DNA of 64,000 nt, taken from assembly GCA_963978545.1 (NCBI GenBank), contig OZ021725.1, forward strand, positions 10,481,346-10,545,345, written 5' to 3'. Below the pieces are notes generated by a model that was given only the letters and a program-made list of their open reading frames with translations, searched no databases and was not told the DNA's origin. The DNA is from Linyphia triangularis. Taxonomy: Eukaryota; Arthropoda; Arachnida; Araneae; Linyphiidae. The position numbers were made by a program, and so were the translations under genes. The first letter of the stretch is position 1. Each line of letters begins with the position of its first letter. This document shows positions 32,945-45,550 of the stretch, piece after piece.

Positions 32945-33295
32945 CAGCCGATTTCCGGCCAAGGCTGTCTCAGTCATCTTGAACCATTTTACCCTATCCG
33001 AAGCCACCTTCCTCCATTTATTAACTCCTATACTCTTCAAATTCTTTTCCACGTTGTCCATCCACCTTGTACGTGACCTATGTCTTTTTCCTTCCGGGTT
33101 TTGAAATGTTATCTTTTTTGCTGGATTTTCATCTTCATGCCTATGTACATGGCCGAGCTATCTTATTTGAGATACTTTAATGACTTTTACTATGTTTGGC
33201 TCTGATTTAGTCATTGTTAAGCCTTCGCTTCCATATAAGACAATTGGCCTAACTAATGACTTATATATCTGTATCTTTCTCTGCTTAGAAATTTG
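32945..33295 (-). pseudogene. Non-LTR retrotransposon reverse-transcriptase 3' fragment
   Basis: The minus strand reads YKSLVRPIVLYGSEGLTMTK, then, after a gap of roughly 35 residues relative to the family, LGHVHRHEDENP, GKRHRSRTRWMDNVEKNLK and a terminal WFKMTETA. This is the typical C-terminus of a LINE polymerase. It has an in-frame TAG and is 5'-truncated. It lies between vanin-like genes A and B. Confidence 0.75.
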
Positions 33296-35465
33296 AATTT
33301 CAACTGGTTGCGTAAACCAAAGTAGCCACTTAAGGCTGATTTACGCGTTACCTGTCTGTGAACTATTTGTTCTCCAGTTGTTAGATGCCAACGACTATAG
33401 CATCTTGTATTCAAGTCACTGGAGATGAGTGTCACGCGCCTTTCTCTAGCTGGAAGCTCCAGTAGATGAAATATTTCTTTTTATTTGCAAGGTCGTCAAT
33501 ACCCTTTATCCAATCACTTGTGCTCGCCCGTGACCCCGTTCAAGCGGCATGATGATCGCTCAATAGCTGGATTGATCCAGCTGCTGGCACTGTGTAAACG
33601 GAAAGCTGGCATTCAAATCAATGAGTTACAATGACCTTTAAATTAACTTACCAGCTGGTGTTCCAGGCACTGGCAACGTATAAATCAGCCTTCACATTCA
33701 AAATATCGAAGTCACTAAAATCATATTGTAAATTTATATTTTCAAAATCAAATCGTGCTGCTGTCGTAAGTTCACAAAACTATCTTTCCTTATACCATTA
33801 GAATCCTCTAAAGACTAAAATTGTTTAAAACTGTCAATGGGCAATTCCTGCCTTTTTTTTTAATGTTTCGAAAAAGGCATAAACACACAAATTTCTGCTC
33901 ACTGCCTATTTTTCTTTTTATTTCTAATTTTCAATCTAAGTTCACTTGTTAGTTTTGGTGGGGAAAACGACACATTCCGCTCGAAATGAATGGGACGTCA
34001 CTTGATCTGAAACAACTTGGTTTGAAACGCAGCAGCGGAAACCAGTTTTGCAAATTTCTCGCAAATCGTGCCAACCTGTAAGCAATTACTTACCAAACCA
34101 ACGCCAACTATTCGGTAGAAACCTCACGATAACCATACAGAACGAAAAGATGTCGTGACGTCACACCTATAGCGGAGTATTTTGATCGGACTGGTTTTGG
34201 AGCACTTTCTTTTCTTAATATGTAAATAACTAATTTTTTAAAAGAACTTTTGTTTGAATATTTGGAATCGGAAAAAAATTCTTCATAAATAAAAATTAGT
34301 TGCACTCGTTTTTTTAAAAAAATGCGGAAATAGTCAGTTGCGTATAATGAATAGTCCACTTTGTAGAATTCAAATTTTCTTCTTGAAAATCTTTTTCCAT
34401 TTTTTTTTTTTTTTTTTAAATTTTTTTTTTTATTTTTTATTTCTTCTATGCCTATCCTGCGGAAGCATCATATATAAACGGGTAATTTTATTTCATTTGC
34501 TTTTTTACAAGAAACAAAGAAATTCCATCATTCATATCTATTTTTGGCTATTTATGCACCATGAAATAAAATTAACTGTCTTTATACTAACTGTCGGTAT
34601 TGATTTAAAACTAATAACTTTTGTCCAATTTTCAAATTTACAGCCTTTAATTCAGCGAATAATTTATTCTGAATTGTTTTCTTAATTTTTAAACTTATTT
34701 TTAAAGCAGCTAACATATGTAGTGTAATGAAGAAAAAAAAAAAACAAGAAAAAAAAAAAAAAAGAAAGAAGAAAAAAAAAACGGTACGCTCTAACACATG
34801 CAGATACATGAATGGTACGCTCCAATACATGAAAAAAAAAAAAAGATTTTTTTTTTTTTTTTTTTTTTTTTTGTCTGAATGCAATACTTACATTCATCAA
34901 AATAGAGTAATGCAATATGTAATTACTACCGGCTACCGTAATCACTAATTCAATATGTAATCACTTGCATAGGGTACTGCAATACTTGCATTACCTTATG
35001 TTAATATAAGGGCAATTGAAAGTAAAAAAACATATTTACAACAAATCAAAAATGAAACAACCACAGATGTATGACAACTGACATTAGAGACTGCATGTTA
35101 ACTTATAATTTAGTCTTATTAATTACAAATTATTGATAGACAGACAAAAAAAAAATTAATAGTCATAAGTAAATAATAGACTACTTACATATTTAAGGTC
35201 TTCCACAACGAGACGCAAAGTTAATCGACAGTTCACTCATCTGCCGTATGTCTTGCAACCTTCCAAGTATTGCGCCATGCATATGTAATACACTACCGGT
35301 TTTTTATGTCTATTTCCAGGCGAGGCTTCTTTTTTTTTTCAAGTGTAAATATTTTACCTCTTCAAAATGAGTATTTTCTGGTTGATTGAAAAGGATATGA
35401 GCAACAGGTGATGACGTTGAAGGACTTTATTTGATTGACAATATTGGTTATCGCTAATCGTCAAA
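33296..35465. other. Intergenic, repeats only
   Basis: Low-complexity A and T runs (34400-34445, 34730-34870) and a tail of the GGGCAATTGAAAGTAAAAAA MITE family near 34980-35027. No credible gene; the lysine- and phenylalanine-rich ORFs here arise from the A/T runs. Confidence 0.5.
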
Positions 35466-36155
35466 ATGCGTATCCGAAAAAAATGAATCGAAGTTGTAAT
35501 CCAAATTTGCGAACTTTGCTTTTACTAAATCCTTTAAATTAACTTCCATTGTGTTTGTTTGTATGCTTGAATTGTATACAATGCGTATCCGAAAAAAATG
35601 AATCGAAGTTGTAATCCAAATTTGCGAACTTTGCTTTTACTAAATCCGTAAAATTAACTTCCATTGTGTTTGTTTGTATGCTTGAATTGTATACAATGCG
35701 TATCCGAAAAAAATGAATCGAAGTTGTAATCCAAATTTGCGAACTTTGCTTTTACTAAATCCGTTAAATTAACTTCCATTGTGTTTGTTTGTATGCTTGA
35801 ATTGTATACAATGCGTATCCGAAAAAAATGAATCGAAGTTGTAATCCAAATTTGCGAACTTTGCTTTTACTAAATCCGTTAAATTAACTTCCATTGTGTT
35901 TGTTTGTATGCTTGAATTGTATACAATGCGTATCCGAAAAAAATGAATCGAAGTTGTAATCCAAATTTGCGAACTTTGCTTTTACTAAATCCGTAAAATT
36001 AACTTCCATTGTGTTTGTTTGTATGCTTGAATTGTATACAATGCGTATCCGAAAAAAATGAATCGAAGTTGTAATCCAAATTTGCGAACTTTGCTTTTAC
36101 TAAATCCGTTAAATTAACTTCCATTGTGTTTGTTTGTATGCTTGAATTGTATACA
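35466..36155. repeat. 115-bp tandem array, six copies
   Basis: Units start ATGCGTATCCGAAAAAAATG at 35466, 35581, 35696, 35811, 35926 and 36041. They are almost identical, differing mainly at one site (CCTTTAAAT, CCGTAAAAT or CCGTTAAAT). The period of 115 is not a multiple of three, so the ORFs crossing it are not meaningful. Near identity indicates recent expansion or homogenisation. Confidence 0.95.
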
Positions 36156-39117
36156 ATGCTAGTTTTCAGTGCTCTCAGAAGACGATTCATTCATTCAATT
36201 GCTATCCTATATCCAAATCTATATCAAATGCTTTAAAAAGTATAATTTTAGCTTCAACGTTTCACTAATTTATAGAGGATGAAAAACTTTTACAAAGGTT
36301 TTGTTCATCTGTCTGTCTGAGGCCAACATTTCCAGATGCTACAGACATATTCGTAGACATATGCCAAATGAAAAGTCTCTTCAAGCTCAGTATCCATACC
36401 AAAATGCATTGTTAAAAGTTACAACACTTAAGTACCATAAACTGCAATTCGTGAAATCTGCAAAAGTTACAGACTTATCACACATTAATTTGTAGGCCTT
36501 AAGAACAGTAGAATTACATAAAGTTTAACCCTAAGTTTGAACGGGAAGTGTATGATATTTCGTTTAGTGTGTTTGTGCAGAGGACTCAGTAGCCCCAATC
36601 CTATACCTTTAATATTAAATTGCCAATTTTTTATGTGTCTTTTCTTGGAAAGTTCTTAGCAAATAAATTTGAAATTTTTATGTAGTTTAAAATTCTTGAG
36701 TATAAATAGATTTTATACAAGATACTGACTGCGGTCCAAGTTAAAAAAAAAAAATGTGTTATCAGAATTTTTTATTAAATGATCAATTAAATGATTACTT
36801 GATCAATGTTACATTTTTTTTTTTTTTTCCTTTTTTATTTGCGAAAAACTTATTTCACAAATATTTGGTACTTTAAAAAAGAATTCTGAAAATACCAACA
36901 GGGACTTTTTTAACTTCAATTAAATCTGAACAATATGAAGAAATTCGAAATATCACGTTTAGAGAAAATAAAAGTTGAAGGTAAAAATCTTGTATCGTTA
37001 AGAGTAAGGATAATTCCCTATACTTTTTATGTTACAATCTTCTAAGTTAAATGATGACTACCCTGAGTTCGCCAAAATGCATGAACATGCATTGAAAATC
37101 GATTTCACCCTAAAGAATTAACCTCATGCGTGAATTCACACAACGGCACATCATGGTTAAATTTTTAAAAATAATTCTTTATTTTATAAAATCAGAGATC
37201 ATCCTAGCCTTTTTTCGAAGGGAGGCGCTACCTCCCAGCAATTTTTCTTTTAAAGTAGCAACCTTTTCTGAAAAAATACAAAAAATTTCGTTTATTTTTC
37301 AACAGAATACTTTATACCGATCACCCTCTTTGAAATCTCTAGCTACGCATGCGCATTCATGTTCAAACGTGCCTCGCGCATGCCAGTGACTGACTGAAGT
37401 CATTGAAAGGCTACTGATACTACGTGAGGCATTAGTAGGAGGACGTCCCACAATTTCCAAATGTAATTTCGTACGTTCCTTAATTAAGTGTATTTCGCCG
37501 GATTTTCACCATATCTTCTTGCACAAAATAGAGAAAAAAGGTGACCTCATGCATGAAAGCATTTAAAACGCAGATTAACATTATATCGTCCGCACGTCTA
37601 ATCGGGATTTTTTTTGGCGCCGGTTGGACTGATTCAGAAGTTCAAATAATTTCGCTTATGTCTACCACCGGCGTTTTTTCGGGTTATCGAAAATCGTCAA
37701 ATATTATTTCTCCGTCTTTGCACGATAGGTTTCGTAGTGTTGCCGGCATTTTTCCGATAGTTTTCAAGGTTTTGCTGGCATTTGCCCGATAGTTTCGCGG
37801 ATACCAACATCCCTGAAACATCGGGTAAAAGCACCAAACGGCATATTATTGATAGTTAGTTTAAGGTTTATAACCATCAAGTTTTCAAGTAAGCATTGAA
37901 AAAACATATTTCCGCTCCAATACGCGAAATTACGATCGTGCATTACTGCTATTGTTGTAGTTATAAGTTTTGTCACAAATTTTGTTTTGATTGAATTTAA
38001 AAAAGTTTCCATTTAAAAGTTGATGCAAATATCATATTTTATTGGGGTAAGAAACTGTAAAGTTTGACAGGACGAGAAATTTTTGAAGTACATTTTTTGA
38101 CTGTAAATAGCGATATAGAGTTATCATTTGGATATTCAATAACAAGATTACTCACCAACTTGGCGACATTTTGGTTATAAAAATACTACAATTTATAATG
38201 TTGTTATAATCGAATGTCGTCAATGTTAACAGTGGACATTTCAGGGATTAAATGTCACCAAATTGGGTAACTGGACTTGATGTACCATAAAAAAAACATA
38301 TGTTGAAGAATCCTTATAGTGACAGTGTCTGTCATATTCTAAATTGTTTTTTAACATTATCAAATTACTCATGAAAAAATACATCTAGAAAATTTATCAT
38401 TTATAACAAATTGTTTTTTGGTAAAATCTACTTAAGCACTTTATAAAAAATATTCAGAAGAATGGACATAAAGTTTTTCTCGAAATTGTTAGTTAACATG
38501 CACAAATCGTTTTTACTAATATTTGAATACTGATATTTCAATGAACATTGGAGATTTAATGTTGATAACATTTTATTTAGTGATGTCAGTTTCTAACCAA
38601 TAGAAACAAATTCTAAGAATTCCCAAACATTGAATTTTCATACCTTAGATTGGCCTTAATGATACATGTATGTTAATGTAATGAGAATTCATTACTTTAA
38701 TTTATACTGTGTTTTTTAATGATCTCTTTATGTTAATAAAATTCCATTTCATAATTTATTTCAAAAGAACATTTAAGAATGATATTAAATTTGGCTGTAA
38801 TAACATTGAGAAATTTTGAAAAAACACAGTATTCAGGTTCCTTATTTTCACTTCGCAGCAATAAAAGAACTTTTACAAATTATAAATGTGGCTTCAAATA
38901 TAACATTTCATTTATAAATTAGTTCCCCCATATGTCCACGTAATTATTAAAGCTCATATCATTCTAAAAGTACAATTAATTAGCAACGACATTCGATTCA
39001 GCAAATAGAATGTTGGAGTTAATTAGAATATGAAAATCCTCTACTTCCAACTTTTATTTCGATAACGTAGCAGGGATAGGAACATACTTAAAAAGTTAGT
39101 TTTGATTCCTAAGACAT
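36156..39117. other. Intergenic between genes B and A
   Basis: No gene recognised. The stretch at about 36575-37100 resembles the 30380-31115 TTAA element (AGAGAAAATAAAAGTTGAAG and ATGCATTGAAAATCGATT). The 83-codon ORF at 37541 shows no recognisable motif. Confidence 0.4.
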
Positions 39118-40440
39118 TCATCTGTTGAAAGGCGGGTCCTTGTCAAAGCAACGACCTTTCAGACCAACAGCGGTCAACTTCCTTCCGGATATATTTTCGA
39201 AAATGATAGATCTACCCGATCTTGACTGCGTTTTGTGTTGCCATTCAGTACGAGGCACTAGTCTCACACCGCTGCTTGTAACCGAAGGGAACACAAAATC
39301 CGTGGTGAAATTCGCCTGCAAGTGAACACTCTTGAAGACGGTCTCAGATCTCAGAGGAAAAGACGAGCAAGGGACGCCCCTTTGTGCATCACATCTCGTA
39401 AGCACGCAGTTCTCCTCCGACCAGAAGTATCTATTGAAAGCACTGTAAGTGCCGTTGAAGACACCTAGGTAGAAGTTCTCAATCAGGCCATCCGTGGTGT
39501 AGTTGAGAGAGCAGCACATCCTGTTATTGCAAGCTTCGACGTACCCGACGGGCTTGCTCAGTTTCACCATGGTGTAGTTGTCCATCTTTTCCCTCTGGCA
39601 TCTGTAGGAGGACGACATGTCTGGATGGATAATGCTTGAACATGTCTGGGGAACGTCTTTTCCATCGTCTTTCCACTCCCAGGACTCAGTTGCGGTGATA
39701 GCGGTTATGCTCGTCTTGATTGGCAGAATTGAGTAAGATTTCCTCGGCACTGTGGAGACGACCAGCTTGGAGATTCCATCCGGATTGAAGGTGTATGCCA
39801 AGGCACCATCCTGTCCATGGAACACTCCGCTTCCTACCGCAGATTCGCCTGGTGCCTGACCATTGGCAGCTAGAAGTGTGACTCCATTGCCCAAAGCCCA
39901 AGCCTGCCAGTACTGTACTGACATCAGCTGCGGTGGAGCGTCCACCCACATAGTCGGGAACATAACACCTTCAACGTTGGGCCATCGAGCCACCTCGCTC
40001 ATTCGCCCAAACATGCTGTCGAAGCAAACGAAGGTTGCGAATGTTCCAAAGTCGGTTTTGAACACCGGGGTCTGTTCATGTGTTGGTAGGTCCATGCCGC
40101 GTTCGAAAAATAGGTGTTCTTTGTGGTACTTCACCAGCAAAGTTCCATCTCTGTCGAAAACCACATTGGTGTTGAAGTGAAAGACGCCATCTGGTGGGCA
40201 TTTCGACTCTCCCTGACAATCCTGGATGTCCCCCATGTTGGCGACTACGACAAGTGAGTTGTTCTTTGCTATGCAACTCAGCTTGAAGAGAATCGGTCTC
40301 TTAAAATAGAGTTCTGGCTGCTCGCAGGGATTGGCGCGAGTGCTTCTGGGATCTGGAACAGTCTCCAAGAATGGTTTGAGTTGCTGCCTGCTTCCCGGAA
40401 GTATGATACCATATTCTGAAAAGACTATGACGTCAGCTCC
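39118..40440 (-). CDS. Vanin/pantetheinase-like gene B, exon 2
   Basis: Begins after acceptor TTCGTTAG with GGA GCT GAC and encodes 440 residues; with exon 1 the protein is 504 residues. The nitrilase-fold triad is complete: Glu73 in VFSEYG (Ser replaces the usual Pro before it), Lys171 in KYHKEH, Cys203 in FVCFD. The C-terminal vanin domain has MCCSLNY and ends GLKGRCFDKDPPFNR. There is no hydrophobic tail for a GPI anchor, so a secreted soluble amidohydrolase is expected. Substrate (pantetheine, biotinyl amides or other) cannot be told from sequence. It sits in the same orientation as A and C, consistent with tandem duplication. Confidence 0.9.
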   Translation of the reverse strand, partial: GADVIVFSEYGIILPGSRQQLKPFLETVPDPRSTRANPCEQPELYFKRPILFKLSCIAKNNSLVVVANMGDIQDCQGESKCPPDGVFHFNTNVVFDRDGTLLVKYHKEHLFFERGMDLPTHEQTPVFKTDFGTFATFVCFDSMFGRMSEVARWPNVEGVMFPTMWVDAPPQLMSVQYWQAWALGNGVTLLAANGQAPGESAVGSGVFHGQDGALAYTFNPDGISKLVVSTVPRKSYSILPIKTSITAITATESWEWKDDGKDVPQTCSSIIHPDMSSSYRCQREKMDNYTMVKLSKPVGYVEACNNRMCCSLNYTTDGLIENFYLGVFNGTYSAFNRYFWSEENCVLTRCDAQRGVPCSSFPLRSETVFKSVHLQANFTTDFVFPSVTSSGVRLVPRTEWQHKTQSRSGRSIIFENISGRKLTAVGLKGRCFDKDPPFNR

Positions 40441-40548
40441 CTAACGAATATAAAACGAAACAATTATTACAAAACGTCATAACATTTGAAAGATATGACA
40501 TTTTATTGAGTTAAAAGAATTAGAAATAAAGTAATGCATTTAAAAATA

Positions 40549-40672
40549 AAACTAGGGGTGCTGAACGCAGCACAACTTTCAATTACACTATGATATTGGT
40601 CTCTGGATTAAAATTTATGGTGTTATTTACCGTTTTCATATTTTCACTCATTTAAATAACAATGACAAGTTA

Positions 40673-40726
<54 letters not shown>

Positions 40727-41213
40727 AAAAAAATAAAAAAAAAAATAAAAAAACGGTGCTCAAGGGCAGTAAGTTCTGTGTTAAAGGCACTCGTTTTTCA
40801 ACTTTTTACGCTTTTATCACATTTCTAAAAGACTTTTGGAGGTGGGGATCTGTGGAACATCTGAAGAGGCATTACCACAGTATTTTTGATCAAAACCATT
40901 AAAGCCGTTTTTATAGCAATCATTGAAAAACATATTTTCAAAGGCAACTACCTTATGCGCATGAGCGATTTTGACAAAGACCTTAATGGTAGGTCTCATG
41001 GTTACCACTAACCCGCACACCAAATTTGAACATCCTAGGTCAATTTATTCGGGAGTTATACTTACCACGTACACACAGACGCATATGTTTTCTAAACAAC
41101 TTTTTTTAAATCAGGATATACCAAAATGTAGTAAAATGCAATTTTTTATTTTATTTTACCGAATGCTATACTTTTATTAACCTATTTAAACATATGGGTG
41201 ACTGAAAGTAATT
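40549..41213. mobile_element. AAACTAGGGGTG-family MITE in intron of gene B
   Basis: Starts AAACTAGGGGTGCTGAACGC. It contains a (TA)n run (about 40676-40722) and the family block ATTCGGGAGTTATACTTACC before ACACACAGACG. It ends in the GACTGAAAGTAATTA tail. The left end is about 110 bp from the exon 2 acceptor. Confidence 0.65.
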
Positions 41214-41413
41214 ATGCAAGTAGCCTTTTGACTTCAGCAAAGGGGAAATTTAATCTTTAACAAATGAATTTTCTCCGACTAGGCAGACAATTACAGTTAT
41301 ATCAGTAATTTTTACGTACCCATAAGTTAACAAATGGTAATAAAAAAAATTGCATTCGGTCAAAAAAATAAGATTTTATTTCCATTTCTATGCGTTTTGA
41401 AAAATTCTGAGAT

Positions 41414-41937
41414 AAACTAGGGGTGTGGAACTCCTCACAACTTACAGTCAGGGTCCGATTTAGAAAAAAAAAATTCTGTACGCCCAACATTCAGAGAGGG
41501 GCCCCCAATAGCAAATATTTATTTTCTTACGTAACAATATTACCAGATCAAGCTACATTCGTTAAGACTAACTTTTTACAATTAAAACTCATAGTTTACT
41601 TTCACGCAATTTTTTTGTTATAATTAGTATGATCTTGATTTCCTCTATCTAACTTAACTCTCTGTGACTATAAAAAATATGGAATTTGCGGATGTGTAAC
41701 TAAAAAAATTTTATTATTTTTGTTCAGTACTTCCCATAAAAAGACCATTATATTTAAAATTTTCAGAAAACTTTCAAAATGTTTGGGCCCCCATATTTGG
41801 GAGCCCCGAGGCCCGGGCCTAATGGTAAATCAGGCCCTGCTTACAGTTACACTATAATAATAGCCATTGCATTCAAATTTGATATGGAATAGTATTATTA
41901 CCATTTTCATATTTTCATGGCAATAATTTTTACATAA
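41414..41937. mobile_element. Partial AAACTAGGGGTG-family MITE, split by a hAT-like MITE
   Basis: The left part AAACTAGGGGTGTGGAACTC and the continuation TTACACTATAATAATAGCC are separated by the 391-bp insertion at 41449. The right part is cut off by the transposon starting at about 41938. Confidence 0.65.
41449..41839. mobile_element. hAT-like MITE with perfect 8-bp TSD
   Basis: TIRs CAGGGTCCGATTTA and TAAATCAGGCCCTG, with duplication CTTACAGT at 41441-41448 and 41840-41847. Length 391 bp, non-coding. Removing it restores the host MITE sequence AACTTACAGTTACACTATAA. CAGGG ends with 8-bp duplications are typical of hAT elements. Confidence 0.9.
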
Positions 41938-44814
41938 GGGTCATTCCATGTCAAATCAACAGAAAAAAGTGACATTTTCAACTCGACCCGCTCAGAATTT
42001 AATAAAATTTTGCTCACTTATTGGGTTTATAGAGAAAAGAAAAAATGGCCAATATTAGGTTTGAATATCGTTTGGTTTTTAAAATACAGAGCTTCAAAAA
42101 GGGGCCAAAAGGTCAAAATTTAGCAATTCTTGCTTTATATATATGGTTATAATTTTGTTCCTAATTATCATAGAACATTGATTTTGGTGTCAAAAAAAAA
42201 AAAAGATAAAGATTTGATCTTTCTAATGATGTATTATTTATGGATATTTTTTTTAATTTTCATTTTAAGGTCAAACGATTTGTCCTTTGACCTTGAATAT
42301 CTCAAAAAAGGGTATTTTTATTTTTTTCAAAAAAATATATGTTATTCTTACATTAATTCTCTACACAAATACGTTAGTTTCATAATGGGACCGCAATGGG
42401 ATGCCAAAATTTAAATTCAAATGTAAACTCTTGTCTTTAATTTCACGCAATAATCGCCATCCTCAAAGTACTTTTGAAATAGAAGCAGGTGTGTCAAACT
42501 TAATTTTTACTTTAGAAGAAACTCCAATAAAAAAGAAAATGCTTTCCAAAACGAAGTATTCAAAAATTAAATTCAATAAAATAAGCACCGCTTTGAAAAA
42601 CAAAGTAATGAAAATTGTGGATAGTGACTCGTCTTCCAACTCGGCTGAATTGGATATTATAAATCAATTGAAGGAAAAATTTCATAGCACCAAGGATAAA
42701 AGTTTACAAATACTAACAGTTTTACCGAAGAACTGGTCAATCAAAAAAGTAGACAAAAAAATTTGGATCATCCAACTACTTTGTAAGAAAAGCAAAACTA
42801 ATTGCTAAAGAAAAGGTATTTTTGCATCCCCTAATTCCAGACCTGGGAAGACGTTACGTCCTGAAACAGCAAAATGTATAAAATCCTTTTATAATAGTGA
42901 TCATTTAAGTAGGATTATGCCAGGTAAAAAAGACTTCGTATCAATGAAAATTAATGGGATAAGGAAACATGTACAGAAAAGGCTGGTGTGTAATCTCAAA
43001 GAAGCGTTTAAACAGTTCAAGGATGAGTTTCCACATTATAAAATGGGATTTTCTAAGTTAGCTGAGATGCGACCAAAAAACTGTGTTTTGGCAGGAGCAA
43101 GCGGAACACATACCGTCTGTGTTTGTCATATCCATGAAAATGTGAAATTAATGCTAATTGGATCTCATTAGAAGGAATTAAGTAAAGAAATTGAAACTCC
43201 ATTAGATTCCTATAAAACCTGTAAATCAAAAACTGTTTGTAATCCTCCCCAAACAATATGTTACTTGGGAGAGTGCAGCAACTGTCCAAAGTTCGAAGAA
43301 TTTAGGAGGTGCATTGAAGACCTTTTCGATGAAAATGGGATTGCAAGAATTACGTACAAGCAGTGGATTAATGTTGACCGATCTACCCTTGAAACTTTGT
43401 CGAGCCCTTGTGATGACTTTATTGATTCGTTTCTGGATAAACTTACCAAACTTATACGGCATTCATTCATTGCTAAGGAACAATCGTCTTTTTGTAGTGC
43501 TTGTAAACAAAATCTGAAATCAGGTGAATATTTAGTTGTTTGTGATTTTTCTGAAAATTACTCCTTTATTCTTCAAGATGCAATTCAAAGATTCCACTGG
43601 AATAATTCGCAGGCGACTATACATCCATTTGTGGTTTGTTATAGAAGAGACACTGACCAAGTCGTAGACAACTTTAATTTCGTAGTAGTTTCTGTCTCCA
43701 CCATGACGCAACAGCAGTTCACTTATTCCAAAGGCATTTGATCGAATTCAACGGGAAAAAAATTCAATGTGAAACTTAACAAACTTTTGTACTTTTCTGA
43801 TGGTGCAGCTTCTCACTACAAAAATCGAAAAAAATGTATAAACCTGTGTTTCCATAAAAAAGATTTTGGAATTCAAGCAGAATGATTTTTTTTTCACCAC
43901 TGCTCATGGTAAAGGAATTTCAGATGGTATTGGAGATACCCTAAAAAGACTAGCCACTAGTACCAGTTTGCAGCGCCCATTTAAAGATGAGATAATGACT
44001 TCTCGACAGTCATTTGAATGGGCAACTGCCATTATTGATGGAATGCAGTTTGCATATGTAACTTCCTTACAGTAGAAAAAATCTTCCTTCAGACGATTCC
44101 TAACCACCCGAACTATTCCAGGTACTCGAAAATTTCATGCATTCAGACCCATTTCTATCAACCAACTTCTGTGCAAAATGTATTTTAATTCTATGGTCGA
44201 AAAAAAAGTCAAATAAAAAAATAAAAGATAAATAATTATAATTTTTAGCTAATAATTAAGGCTAAAGTTTTATTTGCATTACATGTATATAAAGAGATTT
44301 TAAAAGGAAAATCTATTTACATATACACAGTTTTTGTAGGATAAGAGTGGGACTACAGTTATGATTGAAATTTATAACTTGCGGTTCCAAAATGAGACTA
44401 ATATATTTGTGTAGAGAATTGATGTAAGAATAATATATATTTTTTTTTTAAAAAATAAAAATACCCTTTTTTGAGATATTCAAGGTCAAAGGTCAAATTG
44501 TGTGACCTTAAAATTAAAATTTAACAAAATACACGTAAATAATACATCATTAGAAAGATCAAATCTTTTTCTTTCTTTTGACACCAAAATTAATATTTTA
44601 TGATAATTACGGAAAAAATTATACCCAAATATGTAAAGCAAGAAATACGAAATTTTGCACTTTTGGTCCATTTTTGAAACTCTATATTTTGAAAACCAAA
44701 CGAGATTCAAACCTAATATTTGGCATTTTATCTTTTCTCTATGAATCTAATAAGTGAACCAAATTTTATGAAATTCTAAAGAGGTCGGATTGGGAGCCGT
44801 GTTGATTTGACCTG

Positions 44815-44820
<6 letters not shown>
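41938..44820. mobile_element. 2.9-kb DNA transposon with about 450-bp TIRs
   Basis: The left end (TCATTCCATGTCAAATCAAC) is inverted at the right end (GTTGATTTGACCTGAG). The match continues for about 450 bp, including CACTTATTGGGTTTATAGAG, ATATCTCAAAAAAGGGTATT and TTGTGTAGAGAATT. It encloses a decayed transposase-like gene. No clean target duplication can be read, partly because of the A-run at the right edge. It lies in the intron of gene B. Confidence 0.8.
42401..44130 (+). pseudogene. Decayed transposase-like gene, DFSENY/SDGA/HGKG family
   Basis: The coding signal runs through several frames: an N-terminal basic region (42401-42805); FSKLAEMRPKNCVLAG and VCVCHIHENVKLM (42917-43171); CSNCPKF, VDRSTLETLSSP, FIAKEQ, VVCDFSENYSFILQDAIQRF and HWNNSQATIHPFVVCY (43265-43741); YFSDGAASHYKNRKK (about 43792); TTAHGKGISDGIGDTLKRLA (43893-43952). 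The Asp of DFSENY, the Asp of FSDGA and the acidic residue after HGKG look like an RNase-H-fold DDE/D triad; that reading is an inference. Similar unnamed ORFs recur in cnidarian and arthropod genomes. It may be related to Sola-type transposases, which is unconfirmed. At least four breaks make this copy inactive. Confidence 0.65.
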
Positions 44821-44848
<28 letters not shown>

Positions 44849-45132
44849 AGGGGGAAAAAAAGTTTAGATTATTCTAGATTTTTCCTAAAAATCCTTGATT
44901 TTTAAATTGAAGTGCCAGCTTCAGAAATAAGGCATATATGACTTTATCTTAGCCATGTTTGGTGTCTAATGTAAAGAACACAAAGAGAATATAAATACTC
45001 TTTATTTTAATTGATAGTGCATGTTACTTTTGGTTTGCGAATTTAAATCAACATAAGTTAAAATCCCCATTCAAAAGCAGATTATTTTCTAATGTCAACT
45101 AAATAGCACACTCTCAAAGGATATCTCTTTAC

Positions 45133-45324
45133 CTTTCCTTTGGCTATTGCAGCAGCTCTGGAGTAGTACAGCAAATTTGTTTCGATTACAGTTTCTGGTG
45201 CATCGCTTCTCGATCCGAAGCGAGCGTGCTCGAATACGGCTGCAGTGTAGAAATAGGGACTCGAACTCACAACCTGCAGGCAGAGGAGGAAGGACAAGCT
45301 GATCAGGACACTTTCGAACAACAT
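45133..45324 (-). CDS. Vanin-like gene B, exon 1 (signal peptide)
   Basis: Sixty-four codons from ATG at 45324: hydrophobic signal peptide (MLFESVLISLSFLLCLQVV), then FYTAAVFEHARFGS, ending AAG before donor GTAAAG in phase 0. The intron to exon 2 is 4692 bp and holds MITEs and the 41938-44820 transposon. Splice position and phase match genes A and C. Confidence 0.87.
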
Positions 45325-45550
45325 TCTCTTCCTGAAATGAAAGATTCATTTACTATATGCAAATAGAGGACGGACCTTCATTTCTCTCGTGCTTATACAC
45401 TTCAAACCAAGGGCTTCGTTTTGTTGCATGTTATTTATCTTTACACACGGGAACTACAACAATCCGTCAAAACAATAAAATCCAATCAATTTTTATTGCT
45501 GCCAAATGACTAATATTATAACCCATAAAAACCAAGTTTTTAATAAAAAA

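Noticed and set aside
34582..34948. Phe- and Lys-rich ORFs
   Set aside because: Produced by long A and T runs.
35999..36190. 63-codon minus ORF across the end of the 115-bp array
   Set aside because: The unit length is not a multiple of three, so the frame changes each unit.
37541..37792. 83-codon plus ORF
   Set aside because: No recognisable motif; surrounding sequence looks like degraded repeat.
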